Shown in pieces: positions 17,455-27,863 of a DNA stretch of 64,000 nt. Position 1 is the first letter of the stretch; every line of letters begins with the position of its first letter. The position numbers and the translations under genes were made by a program. The notes beneath the pieces were generated by a model, which worked only from the letters and a program-made list of their open reading frames with translations, made no database searches and was not told the origin of the DNA. The stretch comes from Paraglaciecola sp. 20A4 (GTDB lineage Bacteria; Pseudomonadota; Gammaproteobacteria; Enterobacterales; Alteromonadaceae), in the NCBI RefSeq assembly GCF_011378905.1, contig NZ_WTPY01000023.1:19064-83063 (forward strand), in the 5' to 3' direction.

Positions 17455-18630
17455 TTATACTTGCTTAAAGGTTAAGCCTGCATTATCCACTAAACGCGTA
17501 ATTAACTGATCGCCCATCGCAGATGCTGGGGTAAGGATACCGCCTGCTGTATCAGTTGCATCTTTGATAAGACAAAGCGCAGCTTCGGTAATCATACGTG
17601 ATGTTGAGCCGTAACCTGGGTCTAGCGTTGCGCTAACGCTTACTGTTAGGTTCTGTCCTTCCTGATCGTTACCGACAAATAGCACTTCATAGAAACCATT
17701 TTCGCGCTCTTCTTTACTTGGGCCTTCACCTGGTTTAGGGCCGCCATCTTTCATCATTCCTTTGTCGTTAGCGACGGCATTGGCTATGGACTCACCCTTC
17801 TCGCCTGGGCCGGTCATTAGCATTTCATCGTAGACAAAATCACTGCCATATTGATGTTCCAGTAAGAAGTTGCTGCGGTGCACGTTTCGGGTATTAATCG
17901 CCGCCATAATGAAAGGCGTTACCCAAGTGTTTAACGACTCTTCAAAATAAGGTTTGTTCCCTAAGGGTTGTTCAGTCCCTGCAAAGCCGGGCGTAAGTGC
18001 GAAGGGATTCAGCAATAGTTGGAATTGCTTAGGATCTTTCTTTGCTGCGGCCAGTGTTGCTTTCAAACTTGCAGCTGTGCCACCCGAAAATGTACCTTGC
18101 ATCTTTTTAACGCGACCTTTAACGCGATTAAAAGTATGGCCGAACTTTTCTTTCGCCAATTGTTGCAATTGATACACACCTAAATCAAACGGAATCGAAT
18201 CAAAACCACATGAGAATACAATGCGCGCGCCACTTTCTTTTGCAGCAGCCTCGTTTGCATCGATCATGTGACGCATCCATACTGGCTCGCCGCATAAATC
18301 AACGTAATCAACGCCAGATTGAGCGCACATAGCGACCAGTTCTGAACCATATAATTGGTACGGCCCTACTGTAGTCAATATTAGGCGGGTCCGGTCAAGC
18401 ATGGCTTGCATGGATTTAGCATCTTCTGCGTCTGCAACGACTAAAGGGGTATCCTTTGGGGCACCAATCTCGTCTCGCACTTGTGCAAGCTTATCGGCAC
18501 TACGTCCAGCCATCGCCCAAGTAAAGCTGTTGTCGTCTTTGTATTGCTTTACGAGGTATTCAGCGACCAAACGTCCAGTGAAACCAGAAGCTCCATATAC
18601 AACAATATCGAATTCTTTATTTATACTCAT
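17455..18630 (-). CDS. Saccharopine dehydrogenase-like NAD(P)-binding protein
   Basis: A 391-residue protein with an N-terminal Rossmann fold, 'IVVYGASGFTGRLVAEYL', then 'LILTTVGPYQLYGSELVAMCAQSGVDYVDLCGEPVW', which is the hallmark of the saccharopine dehydrogenase-like/trans-acting enoyl reductase group found in mammals (SCCPDH) and bacteria. These are not proven saccharopine dehydrogenases; some mycobacterial members reduce double bonds in lipid synthesis. The substrate here is unknown. It is monocistronic and ends at the shared terminator. Confidence 0.85.
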   Translation of the reverse strand: MSINKEFDIVVYGASGFTGRLVAEYLVKQYKDDNSFTWAMAGRSADKLAQVRDEIGAPKDTPLVVADAEDAKSMQAMLDRTRLILTTVGPYQLYGSELVAMCAQSGVDYVDLCGEPVWMRHMIDANEAAAKESGARIVFSCGFDSIPFDLGVYQLQQLAKEKFGHTFNRVKGRVKKMQGTFSGGTAASLKATLAAAKKDPKQFQLLLNPFALTPGFAGTEQPLGNKPYFEESLNTWVTPFIMAAINTRNVHRSNFLLEHQYGSDFVYDEMLMTGPGEKGESIANAVANDKGMMKDGGPKPGEGPSKEERENGFYEVLFVGNDQEGQNLTVSVSATLDPGYGSTSRMITEAALCLIKDATDTAGGILTPASAMGDQLITRLVDNAGLTFKQV

Positions 18631-18845
18631 TTTATAGTTCTCATGGGATTTACGATGTTTTAATAGTAAAACCTCATCGTTTAACCTTCACTTTATTTGA
18701 TTGATGTCTAACTATAGGAAGGGCGAATTAACGTCAAACTACCATATCGGGTATAAAATTAAGGACGTGCAATTAATGCGGTAGACGGTGTCGTTGTCAG
18801 CAGGTTAACTGACAACGGAGTTGGCTAAATGATTAGTAGATTACA

Positions 18846-19145
18846 TTAAAATTTATAAGTCGCTTGAGCGTAAGCAAAATGCCCTTGAGAGTTATGGGTT
18901 CTAATACCAAACCCCATGTAATCATGGTAACTAAATGAGTGTTTTTCATTCAGCAGGTTGGTCGCACTAAAGGTACATACCGTATTCTTGGTACCTGCAA
19001 AGTTGACAGTCGTAACGACTGTAATCATAGAGTCTATATCAGGTAATATGATGCCGTCAGTTTGTATGCGAACAGACGCATCTTGTGCAAACTCGCCGAT
19101 ATAATTATTGCCGATAGGGGAGAGACGAACGAAGGTATATGGAAG
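18846..19145 (-). pseudogene. 3' remnant of a TonB-dependent receptor gene
   Basis: The minus-strand frame from about 19142 to the stop at 18846 reads like the last 98 residues of a TonB-dependent receptor: 'FVRLSPIGNNYIGEF' and 'TDGIILPDID', then the strand-turn 'TFSATNLLNEK' and a final strand 'AYAQATYKF' with terminal phenylalanine. Upstream, the same frame runs into the pyk terminator hairpin and an in-frame TAG at 19179-19181, so nothing of the plug or the first strands remains. A short ATG ORF inside it (from 19028) is therefore not a gene by itself. It is most likely a deletion scar: the 5' part of the receptor was lost when pyk's surroundings were rearranged. Confidence 0.75.
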
Positions 19146-19149
19146 AAAT

Positions 19150-19181
19150 AAAAAAGGCGCGCTTAATAATAAGCACGCCTA
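19150..19181 (-). terminator. Rho-independent terminator of pyk
   Basis: On the minus strand AGGCGTGCTTA pairs with TAAGCGCGCCT (11-base arms, one G/T-type mismatch, 4-base loop) and is followed by a run of T. It is 45 bases past the pyk stop. The receptor remnant begins immediately behind it. Confidence 0.85.
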
Positions 19182-19224
19182 GATAAGTCACTGAGGGATT
19201 CAGCTTAATTAACGTTTGTTCGAC

Positions 19225-20661
19225 TTATGACACAGCTACAATCTTACAAGCGTTTGTGCCACCAACTGTTTCCATTGTGTCGCCGTAGGTCATAATGAAT
19301 AGGTCACCCGTTTCAAGTAGGCCCTTTTCTTTCATAATCGCTACAACGTCTTTCGTCAACTCACCCGGGCTACTGCCACGAGAATCAAAGAATACAGGCT
19401 TAACACCGCGATATAGCGCCATAATGTTTAGGGTTGAGTCGTGACGAGACAATGCGTAAATTGGCAATGACGTCGTTATGCGCGACATTAGGCGTGGCGT
19501 GCTGCCACTTTCAGTTAACGCGACTATCGCCTTCACCGTACTCAAATGGTTCGCAGCGTATACGGCGCTAAGTGCCAATGTTTCGCTTACAGAGCTGAAG
19601 CTCTGGTCCATGCGGTGCTTTGAAATATGAACGCTTGGGTGCGTTTCTGCGCCAACACAAACTCGTGCCATGGCGGCCACTGTTTCAACAGGGAACTCAC
19701 CGGCTGCTGTTTCAGCAGAGAGCATTACTGCATCGGTGCCATCTAAAACGGCATTTGCCACGTCCATCACTTCTGCACGAGTAGGCATCGGACTGCTGAT
19801 CATCGATTCCATCATTTGAGTTGCAGTGATAACCACTTTATTTAATTGGCGAGAGCGGGCGATTAATTTCTTTTGTACGCCAACTAATTCAGCGTCTCCT
19901 ATTTCAACACCTAAATCACCACGCGCTACCATGACCGCATCAGATGCTTCAATAATGTCATCGATAGCTTCGTCGGTTGCAACTGCTTCGGCACGTTCTA
20001 CTTTAGCGCAGATCATTGCATGACAGCCGGCTTTCTCCGCTAATTGACGTGCATAACGTAAATCGTCGCCACAACGAGGAAAAGAGATTGCGAGGTAATC
20101 AACGCCGATAATTGCGGCAGTTTTAATATCTTCTTTGTCTTTTTCAGTTAATGCTTCAGCTGATAACCCACCACCTAAGCGATTAATACCTTTATTGTTA
20201 GACAATTTACCCGCCACAGTTACTTCTGTGTGAACCTTATTACCGATCACTTCAATAACTTTAAGTTGAATACGTCCATCATCTAACAATAAAATGTCGT
20301 CGGCGTTCACGTCGTTCGGCAAGGCTTTATAATCGATACCTACTGCGTGTTGATCGCCATCATCACGACCCATATCAGCATCGAGAATAAATTTATCGCC
20401 CATGGTCAGAATAATCGAACCTTGTTTGAACTTGGCAACGCGGATTTTTGGACCTTGCAAATCACCCAAGATTGCAATGTATTTACCCAGTTTTTTCGCT
20501 ACTTGACGAACCTTGTCGGCGCGGTCGATGTGGTCTTGTGCGGTACCATGAGAGAAGTTCATGCGTACTACATTCGCACCGGCTTGTACTATGCCTTCAA
20601 TTTGTTCGACCGTGTCTGTTGATGGCCCTAATGTAGCTAGAATTTTGGTTCGTCTTAACAT
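19225..20661 (-). CDS. pyk: Pyruvate kinase
   Basis: A 478-residue PykA-type pyruvate kinase: phosphoenolpyruvate + ADP to pyruvate + ATP. Visible are '[14 protein letters not shown]' at the N-terminus, 'VRMNFSHG', '[10 protein letters not shown]', the metal/substrate region '[13 protein letters not shown]' and the signature 'ATQMMESMI...[29 protein letters not shown]'. The ATG at 20661 is chosen because it gives the family's usual start a few residues before 'RRTKI'; an upstream ATG at 20688 would add nine residues, and neither start has a strong ribosome site. Between hexR and pyk lies a HexR-like palindrome, in line with pyk being a HexR target in Shewanella. Confidence 0.95.
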   Translation of the reverse strand: MLRRTKILATLGPSTDTVEQIEGIVQAGANVVRMNFSHGTAQDHIDRADKVRQVAKKLGKYIAILGDLQGPKIRVAKFKQGSIILTMGDKFILDADMGRDDGDQHAVGIDYKALPNDVNADDILLLDDGRIQLKVIEVIGNKVHTEVTVAGKLSNNKGINRLGGGLSAEALTEKDKEDIKTAAIIGVDYLAISFPRCGDDLRYARQLAEKAGCHAMICAKVERAEAVATDEAIDDIIEASDAVMVARGDLGVEIGDAELVGVQKKLIARSRQLNKVVITATQMMESMISSPMPTRAEVMDVANAVLDGTDAVMLSAETAAGEFPVETVAAMARVCVGAETHPSVHISKHRMDQSFSSVSETLALSAVYAANHLSTVKAIVALTESGSTPRLMSRITTSLPIYALSRHDSTLNIMALYRGVKPVFFDSRGSSPGELTKDVVAIMKEKGLLETGDLFIMTYGDTMETVGGTNACKIVAVS

Positions 20662-20852
20662 AGTTAATTTGCTCTGGTTGTGGCGCATACTGTTTCAGGA
20701 ATGCAGGTATTAAATAACGGATTTATTAAAATCTGCCATGACATTAACGATAGCTCACAAACCACTTTTACTTAGTGGATTGATACAAAATCGTATTTTG
20801 TATGACTGTCAGTCGGCGATTATAACAACTCAAGCTGACAAGATTATTACCA

Positions 20853-20873
20853 TTTCGTAATTTTATTACGAAA
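20853..20873. promoter_or_regulatory. HexR-type operator upstream of pyk
   Basis: TTTCGTAAT-N3-ATTACGAAA is a perfect 9-3-9 palindrome. HexR operators known from Shewanella and E. coli have the form TGTAAT-N3-ATTACA; this one keeps the same centre and spacing with CG/CG in place of TG/CA at the edge. It lies about 190 bases before the pyk start and just behind hexR. Confidence 0.65.
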
Positions 20874-20996
20874 ATACTAGATTAATAAGTCATTATTGTG
20901 AAATTTTTTAACATTAAAAGCCAATAAAGAGCGCAAATTAGCGTGAGGTCAGACCAATAAGTGCTAAAAAACACCTTTATTTGTAAGTTTTAATCA

Positions 20997-21848
20997 CTAG
21001 TCGTTGCGTTTTTCGAACCTTGAACCACGTAACGTATCTTTTACACGTTTGAGGTTTTCGCGAAATTTAGTGCCCCGTCGCAAGGTAAAACCAGTTGCTA
21101 AAATATCGATTAAGGTCAGTTGAGCAATGCGCGATGCCATAGGCATATACATATCAGTATCTTCTGGTACTTCTAATGATAGAACTAAATTACATTCTTT
21201 TGCTAACGGACTATCTTTAGATGTAATACCGACTACTGTTGCATCATTACTGCGTGCTATTTGAGCTACTTCAACTAGGCTTTTAGTACGCCCAGTATGG
21301 GAAATTAGCACGATTACATCGTCTTCTGATGAGTTCATACAGCTCATGCGTTGCATAAGAATGTCTTCGAAATAGACTACTGGTACGTTGAATCGAAAAA
21401 ACTTGTTAAGCGCATCGTGTGCCACTGAGGCTGAAGCCCCTAAACCGAAAAATGATATTTTTTGGGCTTGAGTTAGTAGGTCTACCACACGGTTAATGGT
21501 GTTGATATCAACGGACTGGCGGGCAACTTCAAGAGACGCCATTGTCGATTCGAAAATCTTTTTGGTGTACTCCTCAGGGCCATCATCTTCTTCCACATGT
21601 CGGTTTACATAGGGAGTACCGTTGGCTAAGCTTTGCGCTAGATGCAATTTAAAATCAGGGTAGCCTTTAGTGTCTAAGCGACGACAAAAGCGATTGACTG
21701 TGGGCTCGCTGACATCCGACATTTTCGCTAAGGCGGCGATACTGCTGTGGATCGCGATTTGAGGGTTCGCCAAAATGACTTCGGCTACCTTGCGTTCTGA
21801 CTTACTAAAAGCCTGTTTATGCTGCGTTATTTTTTCAAGAATGTTCAT
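20997..21848 (-). CDS. hexR: HexR, RpiR-family transcriptional regulator
   Basis: A 283-residue regulator with an N-terminal RpiR-type HTH (about residues 1-77: 'FSKSERKVAEVILANPQIAIHSSIAALAKMSDVSEPTVNRFCRRL') and a C-terminal SIS sugar-phosphate domain (about 125-260: 'ISFFGLGASASVAHDALNKFFRFN', 'VIVLISHTGRTKSLVEVAQIA'). HexR binds 2-keto-3-deoxy-6-phosphogluconate, the intermediate between Edd and Eda, and controls the Entner-Doudoroff genes, zwf and pyk. Its position between pyk and the divergent zwf operon is the standard arrangement. The two HexR-like palindromes in this window lie at pyk and zwf. Confidence 0.95.
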   Translation of the reverse strand: MNILEKITQHKQAFSKSERKVAEVILANPQIAIHSSIAALAKMSDVSEPTVNRFCRRLDTKGYPDFKLHLAQSLANGTPYVNRHVEEDDGPEEYTKKIFESTMASLEVARQSVDINTINRVVDLLTQAQKISFFGLGASASVAHDALNKFFRFNVPVVYFEDILMQRMSCMNSSEDDVIVLISHTGRTKSLVEVAQIARSNDATVVGITSKDSPLAKECNLVLSLEVPEDTDMYMPMASRIAQLTLIDILATGFTLRRGTKFRENLKRVKDTLRGSRFEKRND

Positions 21849-22008
21849 AAGGCCACAGAATTCTTAACTAAAATCATAAAGTAGACGCAAGAATAACACT
21901 GTCAGTGGAAAACTTGGTAACCTTCTTGTAACTTTTTAACAAAAAAACGCTATTTTCTGGGTTTATAACGCGATAAAAGCGTGGAAATCGTCGCCTTTTT
22001 CTAACAAA

Positions 22009-22025
22009 CGTTGTAAAATTACAAC
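22009..22025. promoter_or_regulatory. HexR-type operator upstream of zwf
   Basis: CGTTGTAAAATTACA (22009-22023) matches the HexR pattern TGTARTWWWATTACA, as I remember it, at 13 of 15 places; the same bases form a perfect 7-2-7 palindrome GTTGTAA-AA-TTACAAC at 22010-22025. It lies about 100 bases before zwf in the hexR/zwf divergent region and could control both. Confidence 0.55.
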
Positions 22026-22123
22026 ATTTGTTGTTAACTGTGGGCAAAGATAAGTCATGATTGAAGTGTTATTATTAGCCCAATTCCAATCACGCAATTT
22101 CATTAATTAGCAGGTTAAACACA

Positions 22124-23614
22124 ATGACGTTAGATAACTCATCCGCACCATGCGACTTTGTTCTATTCGGCACTAAGGGTGACTTAGCTCGCCGCAAATT
22201 ACTTCCGTCGCTTTACCAGTTAGAAAAAGCACAATTAATGCATGCTGAAACCCGCATCTTGGGCGTCGCCCGCGATGCCATCAGCTTGCAAGAATATATT
22301 GCTCTGGTAAAAGAAAATATTGAAAAATTCGGTGGCGAAGCCCTTTGTGAAGAGACATGGGAGCGCTTTTGTGCCAAGTTAAATTATGTTTGCGTTGATA
22401 TGAAAAACGCAGATAGCTACAGTGTTTTTCAAGAGCATGTCGATGCTGGCCGCACTATGGTGTGCTACTTCGCTACGCCTCCCTCTATCTTTGGTGATAT
22501 TTGTCGTGGACTTAAAGCTGCAAACGTTATTGATAAAAGCATGCGCGTTGTGCTTGAAAAGCCCATTGGTCACGATTTAGAGTCATCTAAAGTGATTAAC
22601 GATCAAGTTGCCGAGTTTTTCGATGAATCGCAAATCTATCGTATCGATCATTATCTTGGTAAAGAGACAGTTTTAAACTTAATCGCATTGCGTTTCGCAA
22701 ACTCAATTTTTGCTACTAATTGGGATCATAACAGCATTGATCACGTACAAATCAGCGTAGCTGAGTCAGTAGGCATTGAGGGACGCTGGGGTTATTTCGA
22801 TACTGCCGGACAAATGCGCGATATGGTGCAAAATCACTTATTGCAAATTTTGACGTTGATTGCTATGGAGCCGCCGACGACGTTAGATGCCGATAGCATT
22901 CGTGGTGAAAAGCTTAAAGTGCTTAAAGCATTACGTCCGATTAACTCAACTAATATCACTAAGAAAAGTGTTCGCGGTCAGTATATTAGTGGTTTCGTTA
23001 AAGGCAAAGAAGTGCCGGGGTATCTGGATGAGCCAGATGCTAATCCACGTAGCGAAACAGAAACATTTGTTGCCCTTAATGTTGATATTGATAATTGGCG
23101 TTGGGCTGGCGTGCCATTCTATTTGAGAACAGGTAAACGTTTACCAAACAAAACCAGTGAAGTGGTTATCTACTTTAAACGCCAACCCCATAACTTATTC
23201 GAAGATAGTTTCTCTCAGTTACCACCTAATAAGCTCACGATACGTTTGCAACCTGATGAGGGCGTAGAAGTCACCGTCATGAATAAGGTACCGGGTTTGA
23301 CCAGTACCGGTGCCATGGATTTACAAAAATCCCGTTTGAATTTGAGTTTCTCTGAAGCATTCCAAGACGATCGTATTGCTGATGCCTATGAAAAATTATT
23401 GCTTGAAGTAATGCTAGGCAATCAGGCGTTATTCGTAAGCCGTGATGAAGTGGAATTTGCCTGGAAATGGGTGGATGGCATCATCGAAGCTTGGGGACAC
23501 ACTAATGAGCCTCCCGAGCCTTATCAGGCTGGAACTTGGGGGCCTGTTGCGTCTATCGCGCTGTTAGCCCGTGAAGACCGTGCTTGGTATGAAAGCAAAA
23601 TAGGGAAAAAATAA
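22124..23614 (+). CDS. zwf: Glucose-6-phosphate 1-dehydrogenase
   Basis: A 496-residue G6PD: glucose-6-phosphate + NAD(P)+ to 6-phosphogluconolactone. The N-terminal coenzyme motif is 'LFGTKGDLARRKLLPSLYQL', the active site is R173-IDHYLGKE ending at 181, and 'PFYLRTGKRLP' is the C-terminal family motif. It leads the five-gene Entner-Doudoroff operon zwf-pgl-edd-glk-eda, whose gaps are 1 to 9 bases. A HexR-like operator lies upstream, and hexR is divergent. Confidence 0.97.
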   Translation: MTLDNSSAPCDFVLFGTKGDLARRKLLPSLYQLEKAQLMHAETRILGVARDAISLQEYIALVKENIEKFGGEALCEETWERFCAKLNYVCVDMKNADSYSVFQEHVDAGRTMVCYFATPPSIFGDICRGLKAANVIDKSMRVVLEKPIGHDLESSKVINDQVAEFFDESQIYRIDHYLGKETVLNLIALRFANSIFATNWDHNSIDHVQISVAESVGIEGRWGYFDTAGQMRDMVQNHLLQILTLIAMEPPTTLDADSIRGEKLKVLKALRPINSTNITKKSVRGQYISGFVKGKEVPGYLDEPDANPRSETETFVALNVDIDNWRWAGVPFYLRTGKRLPNKTSEVVIYFKRQPHNLFEDSFSQLPPNKLTIRLQPDEGVEVTVMNKVPGLTSTGAMDLQKSRLNLSFSEAFQDDRIADAYEKLLLEVMLGNQALFVSRDEVEFAWKWVDGIIEAWGHTNEPPEPYQAGTWGPVASIALLAREDRAWYESKIGKK

Positions 23615-23615
23615 T

Positions 23616-24308
23616 ATGTCATTAAGTGAAAATAATTTTCAGTCGACTGATGAATTAAATTCCACTTTTGCCGAGCGTATTGTGAATATTTTGCAAGCCG
23701 GTATTAGCGAAAATGGTCGCGCCAGTCTAGTTGTATCTGGTGGACGCACCCCCAAAGCTTTATTTAATTCGCTGTCGAATGTCGATCTTGATTGGTCAAA
23801 GGTTGATATCAGCCTTGCAGATGAGCGTTGGGTCGGTGTTGATGACGACGCAAGTAACGAAAAAATGGTTCGCCGAGAGCTTTTACAAAATAAAGCTGCC
23901 GCCGCAAATTTTATTGGTCTCAAAACTGCGCACGCGGATGCTAAAGAGGCAGTTGACACCTGTACGGCCAACTTAGCTAATTTGCATACGCCTTTTGATG
24001 TGTTGATCTTGGGAATGGGTGAGGACGGTCACACTGCTTCATTGTTCCCTTGCTCTGAGCAAATTCATCAAGGTCTGGATCAAGGCGCGCGTCGAACCTA
24101 TATAGCGGTACAACCGACGACCGCTCCGAATCAACGTATGTCCTTGACGTTGCCGGCGTTGTTAAACAGCAAACATATTTTCTTGCATTTAACTGGCGCA
24201 GGTAAAAAGCAGGTATTAGACGAAGCCCTTAAAGGTGGCGACGAGCATGTAATGCCCATTCGCGCGGTGTTGAATAACGCCGACGTTGAATTAATGTGGG
24301 CGCCTTAG
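23616..24308 (+). CDS. pgl: 6-phosphogluconolactonase
   Basis: A 230-residue DevB/SOL-type lactonase that hydrolyses 6-phosphogluconolactone. It shares the glucosamine-6-P isomerase-like fold; visible motifs are 'VVSGGRTPKALFNSLS', 'DERWVG' and 'ILGMGEDGHTASLFP'. It starts 1 base behind the zwf stop, so translation is probably coupled. Confidence 0.95.
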   Translation: MSLSENNFQSTDELNSTFAERIVNILQAGISENGRASLVVSGGRTPKALFNSLSNVDLDWSKVDISLADERWVGVDDDASNEKMVRRELLQNKAAAANFIGLKTAHADAKEAVDTCTANLANLHTPFDVLILGMGEDGHTASLFPCSEQIHQGLDQGARRTYIAVQPTTAPNQRMSLTLPALLNSKHIFLHLTGAGKKQVLDEALKGGDEHVMPIRAVLNNADVELMWAP

Positions 24309-24317
24309 GAGAACATT

Positions 24318-26141
24318 ATGAATTCCATTATCCAAGAAGTTACCCAGCGTATTATTGAACGTAGCCAAGGCTCTCGCAAAGCGTACCTTGATAAAATCGA
24401 AAAAGCGCGTTTACACGGGCCACATCGTGGCACCTTGTCGTGCGGGAATTTAGCCCACGGCTTCGCTGCGTGTGGTACTGAAGATAAAGCTGATTTACGC
24501 AGCATGACTAAATCAAATATCGCGATTATTTCGTCATACAACGACATGTTGTCAGCGCATCAGCCATACCATGATTATCCTGAAATTCTGAAGAAGGCTA
24601 TTCACCAAGTTGGCAGCGTAGCGCAGTTTGCTGGCGGCGTACCAGCGATGTGTGATGGCGTTACTCAAGGCAACGCTGGCATGGACTTAAGCTTGATGAG
24701 CCGTGACGTGATAGCCATGTCGACTGCTGTTGCTTTGTCACACAATATGTTTGACGGCACGTTGATGCTGGGTATTTGTGACAAAATTGTCCCAGGATTA
24801 TTGATTGGTGGTTTGAGCTTCGGACATTTACCTACTATTTTTGTACCCGCAGGGCCTATGCCTTCAGGTATTCCAAATAAAGAAAAGGCTCGTGTACGCC
24901 AAATGTATGCGGAAGGTAAGGTTGGTCGTGAAGAGTTGCTTGAGGCTGAGTCTCAGTCTTATCATTCTGCGGGTACTTGTACTTTTTATGGTACAGCGAA
25001 CAGTAACCAATTAGTCGTTGAAACTATGGGCTTGCATTTGCCAGGTTCTTCTTTCGTTAATCCAGGCACATCTTTGCGTGAAGCGTTGACCGATGCTGCT
25101 GCACGTCAAGTGACGCGTATTACCGATCTAGGCGAAGATTATCGCCCAATCGGTCATATTGTGGACGCCAAAGCTATTGTAAATGGCTTGGTGGCGTTAT
25201 TAGCAACAGGTGGTTCAACTAACCACACCATGCATTTAGTGGCGGTTGCACGTGCTGCTGGTTACACCATCAATTGGGATGACTTTTCTGATATCTCTGA
25301 TGCTGTGCCGCTTCTTACGCGCATTTATCCTAATGGTTCTGCTGATATAAACCATTTCACTGCTGCTGGCGGTATGGCGTTGTTGTTCAGAGAATTATTA
25401 AACGCTGGATTACTCCACAATGATGTTAAAACCATCTGTGGCGATGGCCTTGAACGGTATACCCAAGAGCCAAAGCTCGAACAAGGCGAACTCGTATGGC
25501 GGGATGGCCCTACAGAGTCATTCGACAAACAAGTGGTTGCCACCGTGGCTGAACCCTTTAAGCCTGATGGCGGCTTGTCTGTACTGACAGGTAACTTGGG
25601 TAGAGCAGTGATGAAAACCTCGGCACTGCGTGAGCCCCATTGTATTATAAAAGCCCCTGCCGTTGTCTTCGAAGACCAGTTTGAATTGGCGGCAGCTTTT
25701 AAAGGCGGCGATTTAGATAAAGATTGTATCGTTGTGGTGCGTTTCCAAGGGCCTTCAGCCATCGGTATGCCAGAACTGCATAGCTTGACACCACCTTTAG
25801 GTGTATTGCAAGACAAGGGCTTTAAGGTGGCTTTGGTCACTGACGGTCGTATGTCAGGTGCTTCAGGTAAAGTACCTGCGGCTATCCATTTGACCCCAGA
25901 AGCGATTAAAGGTGGCTTGCTCGCGAAAGTTCAAAACGATGACCTAATCGAGCTTAATACCAAAACTGGCCATATTACCTTACACGTTCCTGAAGCTACG
26001 TTAGCAGCCCGTGAAGCGAAGGTGACCGACGTTGCGTCTCACCAAGTTGGTATGGGCCGTGAAATGTTTGCTGGCATGCGTTCTACCCTGACGGGCGCTG
26101 AGCAGGGCGCTTGTTCGCTTTTCGTCGGACAGGATGATTAA
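24318..26141 (+). CDS. edd: Phosphogluconate dehydratase
   Basis: A 607-residue IlvD/Edd-family dehydratase that makes 2-keto-3-deoxy-6-phosphogluconate. Cysteines expected for the [4Fe-4S] cluster are visible in '[10 protein letters not shown]', '[13 protein letters not shown]' and '[10 protein letters not shown]'; '[17 protein letters not shown]' is the C-terminal family signature. GGAG lies 8 bases before the ATG. Third gene of the operon; its product is also the HexR effector. Confidence 0.97.
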   Translation: MNSIIQEVTQRIIERSQGSRKAYLDKIEKARLHGPHRGTLSCGNLAHGFAACGTEDKADLRSMTKSNIAIISSYNDMLSAHQPYHDYPEILKKAIHQVGSVAQFAGGVPAMCDGVTQGNAGMDLSLMSRDVIAMSTAVALSHNMFDGTLMLGICDKIVPGLLIGGLSFGHLPTIFVPAGPMPSGIPNKEKARVRQMYAEGKVGREELLEAESQSYHSAGTCTFYGTANSNQLVVETMGLHLPGSSFVNPGTSLREALTDAAARQVTRITDLGEDYRPIGHIVDAKAIVNGLVALLATGGSTNHTMHLVAVARAAGYTINWDDFSDISDAVPLLTRIYPNGSADINHFTAAGGMALLFRELLNAGLLHNDVKTICGDGLERYTQEPKLEQGELVWRDGPTESFDKQVVATVAEPFKPDGGLSVLTGNLGRAVMKTSALREPHCIIKAPAVVFEDQFELAAAFKGGDLDKDCIVVVRFQGPSAIGMPELHSLTPPLGVLQDKGFKVALVTDGRMSGASGKVPAAIHLTPEAIKGGLLAKVQNDDLIELNTKTGHITLHVPEATLAAREAKVTDVASHQVGMGREMFAGMRSTLTGAEQGACSLFVGQDD

Positions 26142-26143
26142 TC

Positions 26144-27097
26144 GTGACAACTAATTTTGTCGCGGATATTGGTGGAACCAATATCCGCTTAGCGCAAGTT
26201 ATTGACGGTCAAGTGGCTGATATTCGCAAATACCTGTGTGCCGATTTCGACACATTAACGGATGCGATTAAACAGTACTTTTCGGAATTTCCTGCTACCC
26301 AATTTGGTGCTGGCTGTTTAGCCATTGCATGTCCCGTTAGCGGCGACTTTGTTAAAATGACCAATCACACGTGGGCTTTTTCTATTCAAGCTGTGCAAAG
26401 TGAATTGGGCCTTAAGTGGCTAGGAGTCATCAATGACTTTGCGTCGGTAGCACATTCATTACCTAGATTGGGCGATAGTCAAAAAGTGCAAATTGGCCAG
26501 GGCAAAGCTGTGCCTGACGCTAATATTGCCGTGTTTGGACCAGGAACCGGTTTAGGTGTTGAACACTTAACCTGCACTGATGGGGCATGGAAAGCGCTTG
26601 ATGGCGAAGGTGGACACGTTGATTTTTCAGCTGTCGATGAAAATGATATCGCTATTTTGCGCTTTTTAACTAAAAAGCTAGGCCATGCCTCAGCAGAAGA
26701 AGTGATGTCAGGAAGAGGAATTGTCCATATCTATCAGGGGTTGGCAGCGGCTAAAAATGTACCGTCAGAGTACAGTGACGCTGCAGATATAACCTCTCGG
26801 GCAATTGATAATAGTTGCGTCTTGTGCCGAGAAACACTTGAGCAGTTTTGTCGTATCATGGGGAGCTTTGCAGGTAATTTAGCGCTGAATTTGTGTACCC
26901 GTGGTGGTGTTTATATCGGCGGCGGAATTGCATCTCGATTTGTAGAGTTTATTGAGAAAAGCGAATTTCGCGCGCGTTTTGAAGCAAAAGGCCGGTTTCG
27001 TGATTACGTTTCCAGCATACCTACATATATTATAACAGAGCCTGATCATGGTTTGATCGGCGCGATGGCATACCTACAACAGCATTATAAAGGTTAA
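26144..27097 (+). CDS. glk: Glucokinase
   Basis: A 317-residue bacterial glucokinase of the E. coli Glk type. '[15 protein letters not shown]' is the ATP-binding phosphate-1 motif at the N-terminus, '[16 protein letters not shown]' carries the catalytic aspartate, '[12 protein letters not shown]' and '[10 protein letters not shown]' the second phosphate and glucose contacts, and '[10 protein letters not shown]' the adenosine motif. The start is GTG, 2 bases behind the edd stop. It feeds free glucose into the pathway and suggests uptake by a permease rather than only a PTS. Confidence 0.95.
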   Translation: MTTNFVADIGGTNIRLAQVIDGQVADIRKYLCADFDTLTDAIKQYFSEFPATQFGAGCLAIACPVSGDFVKMTNHTWAFSIQAVQSELGLKWLGVINDFASVAHSLPRLGDSQKVQIGQGKAVPDANIAVFGPGTGLGVEHLTCTDGAWKALDGEGGHVDFSAVDENDIAILRFLTKKLGHASAEEVMSGRGIVHIYQGLAAAKNVPSEYSDAADITSRAIDNSCVLCRETLEQFCRIMGSFAGNLALNLCTRGGVYIGGGIASRFVEFIEKSEFRARFEAKGRFRDYVSSIPTYIITEPDHGLIGAMAYLQQHYKG

Positions 27098-27102
27098 CTA
27101 CG

Positions 27103-27753
27103 ATGACAAAAAATTGGAAAGTTTCTTCAGAAGAAATCTTTAGTGCGGGACCTTTAGTTCCAGTACTGGTTATTAAAGATGTGAAGCACGCCGTGCCTCT
27201 AGCTAAAGCGCTAATTGCAGGTGGTATACGCGTACTAGAAGTGACTTTACGTACCCCAGCAGCACTTGATGTGATCAAAGCTATTGCCACTGAAGTACCT
27301 GACGCCATCATTGGTGCGGGCACAGTGACTAACGCTAAGCAATTAGCAGACGTCGAAGCAGCAGGCGCAATGTTCGCGATTAGCCCAGGCATGACATCTG
27401 ATCTTCTTGACGCGGGTAATAAAGGTGGTATCGCCCTTATACCTGGGATCTCTTCTATTTCTGAATTGATGCGCGGCATCGATTTTGGTTACACCCACTT
27501 TAAATTTTTCCCAGCAGAAGCATCTGGCGGTGTTAAAGCAATTAAAGCGATCGGTGGACCTTTCCCCGATATCGCCTTTTGCCCAACTGGTGGCATAAGC
27601 CCAACTAATTATGTTGAGTATCTATCACTACCTAACGTGCGTTGTGCAGGTGGTTCTTGGCTAGCGCCTGATGATGCTGTCGAGTCAGGTGATTGGGCTC
27701 GTATCACCGAGTTAGCGAAGCAAGGCGTTGCAGGCGCAGCGGGAATTAAATAA
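27103..27753 (+). CDS. eda: KDPG/KHG aldolase
   Basis: A 216-residue class I aldolase that splits 2-keto-3-deoxy-6-phosphogluconate into pyruvate and glyceraldehyde-3-phosphate. The Schiff-base lysine is K134 in 'HFKFFPAE'; the general-base glutamate is in 'VLEVTLRTP'; '[10 protein letters not shown]' and '[14 protein letters not shown]' bind the phosphate. Last gene of the operon, 5 bases behind glk and followed by a terminator. Confidence 0.97.
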   Translation: MTKNWKVSSEEIFSAGPLVPVLVIKDVKHAVPLAKALIAGGIRVLEVTLRTPAALDVIKAIATEVPDAIIGAGTVTNAKQLADVEAAGAMFAISPGMTSDLLDAGNKGGIALIPGISSISELMRGIDFGYTHFKFFPAEASGGVKAIKAIGGPFPDIAFCPTGGISPTNYVEYLSLPNVRCAGGSWLAPDDAVESGDWARITELAKQGVAGAAGIK

Positions 27754-27773
27754 CGTCATTTACGATGTTTTAT

Positions 27774-27799
27774 AAAAGGTCACTGATGTGGCCTTTTTT
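27774..27799 (+). terminator. Rho-independent terminator of the zwf-eda operon
   Basis: AAAAGGTCAC pairs with GTGGCCTTTT (10-base arms, one G/T-type mismatch) around a 4-base loop, with T continuing to 27799. It begins 21 bases past the eda stop. Confidence 0.9.
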
Positions 27800-27863
27800 G
27801 TCTGTTCAATTTAACGCGTAAATTTGCCTTTAAGCCTCCTTCAATCTTCCTTCAATCAGTTCA

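Noticed and set aside
20941..20996. Weak hairpin behind hexR as a terminator
   Set aside because: Only four paired bases around an A/T loop; not stronger than chance in AT-rich sequence.
25325..25840. 171-codon minus-strand ORF inside edd
   Set aside because: It lies entirely antisense to a well-conserved Edd sequence and has no domain character; a shadow of codon bias.
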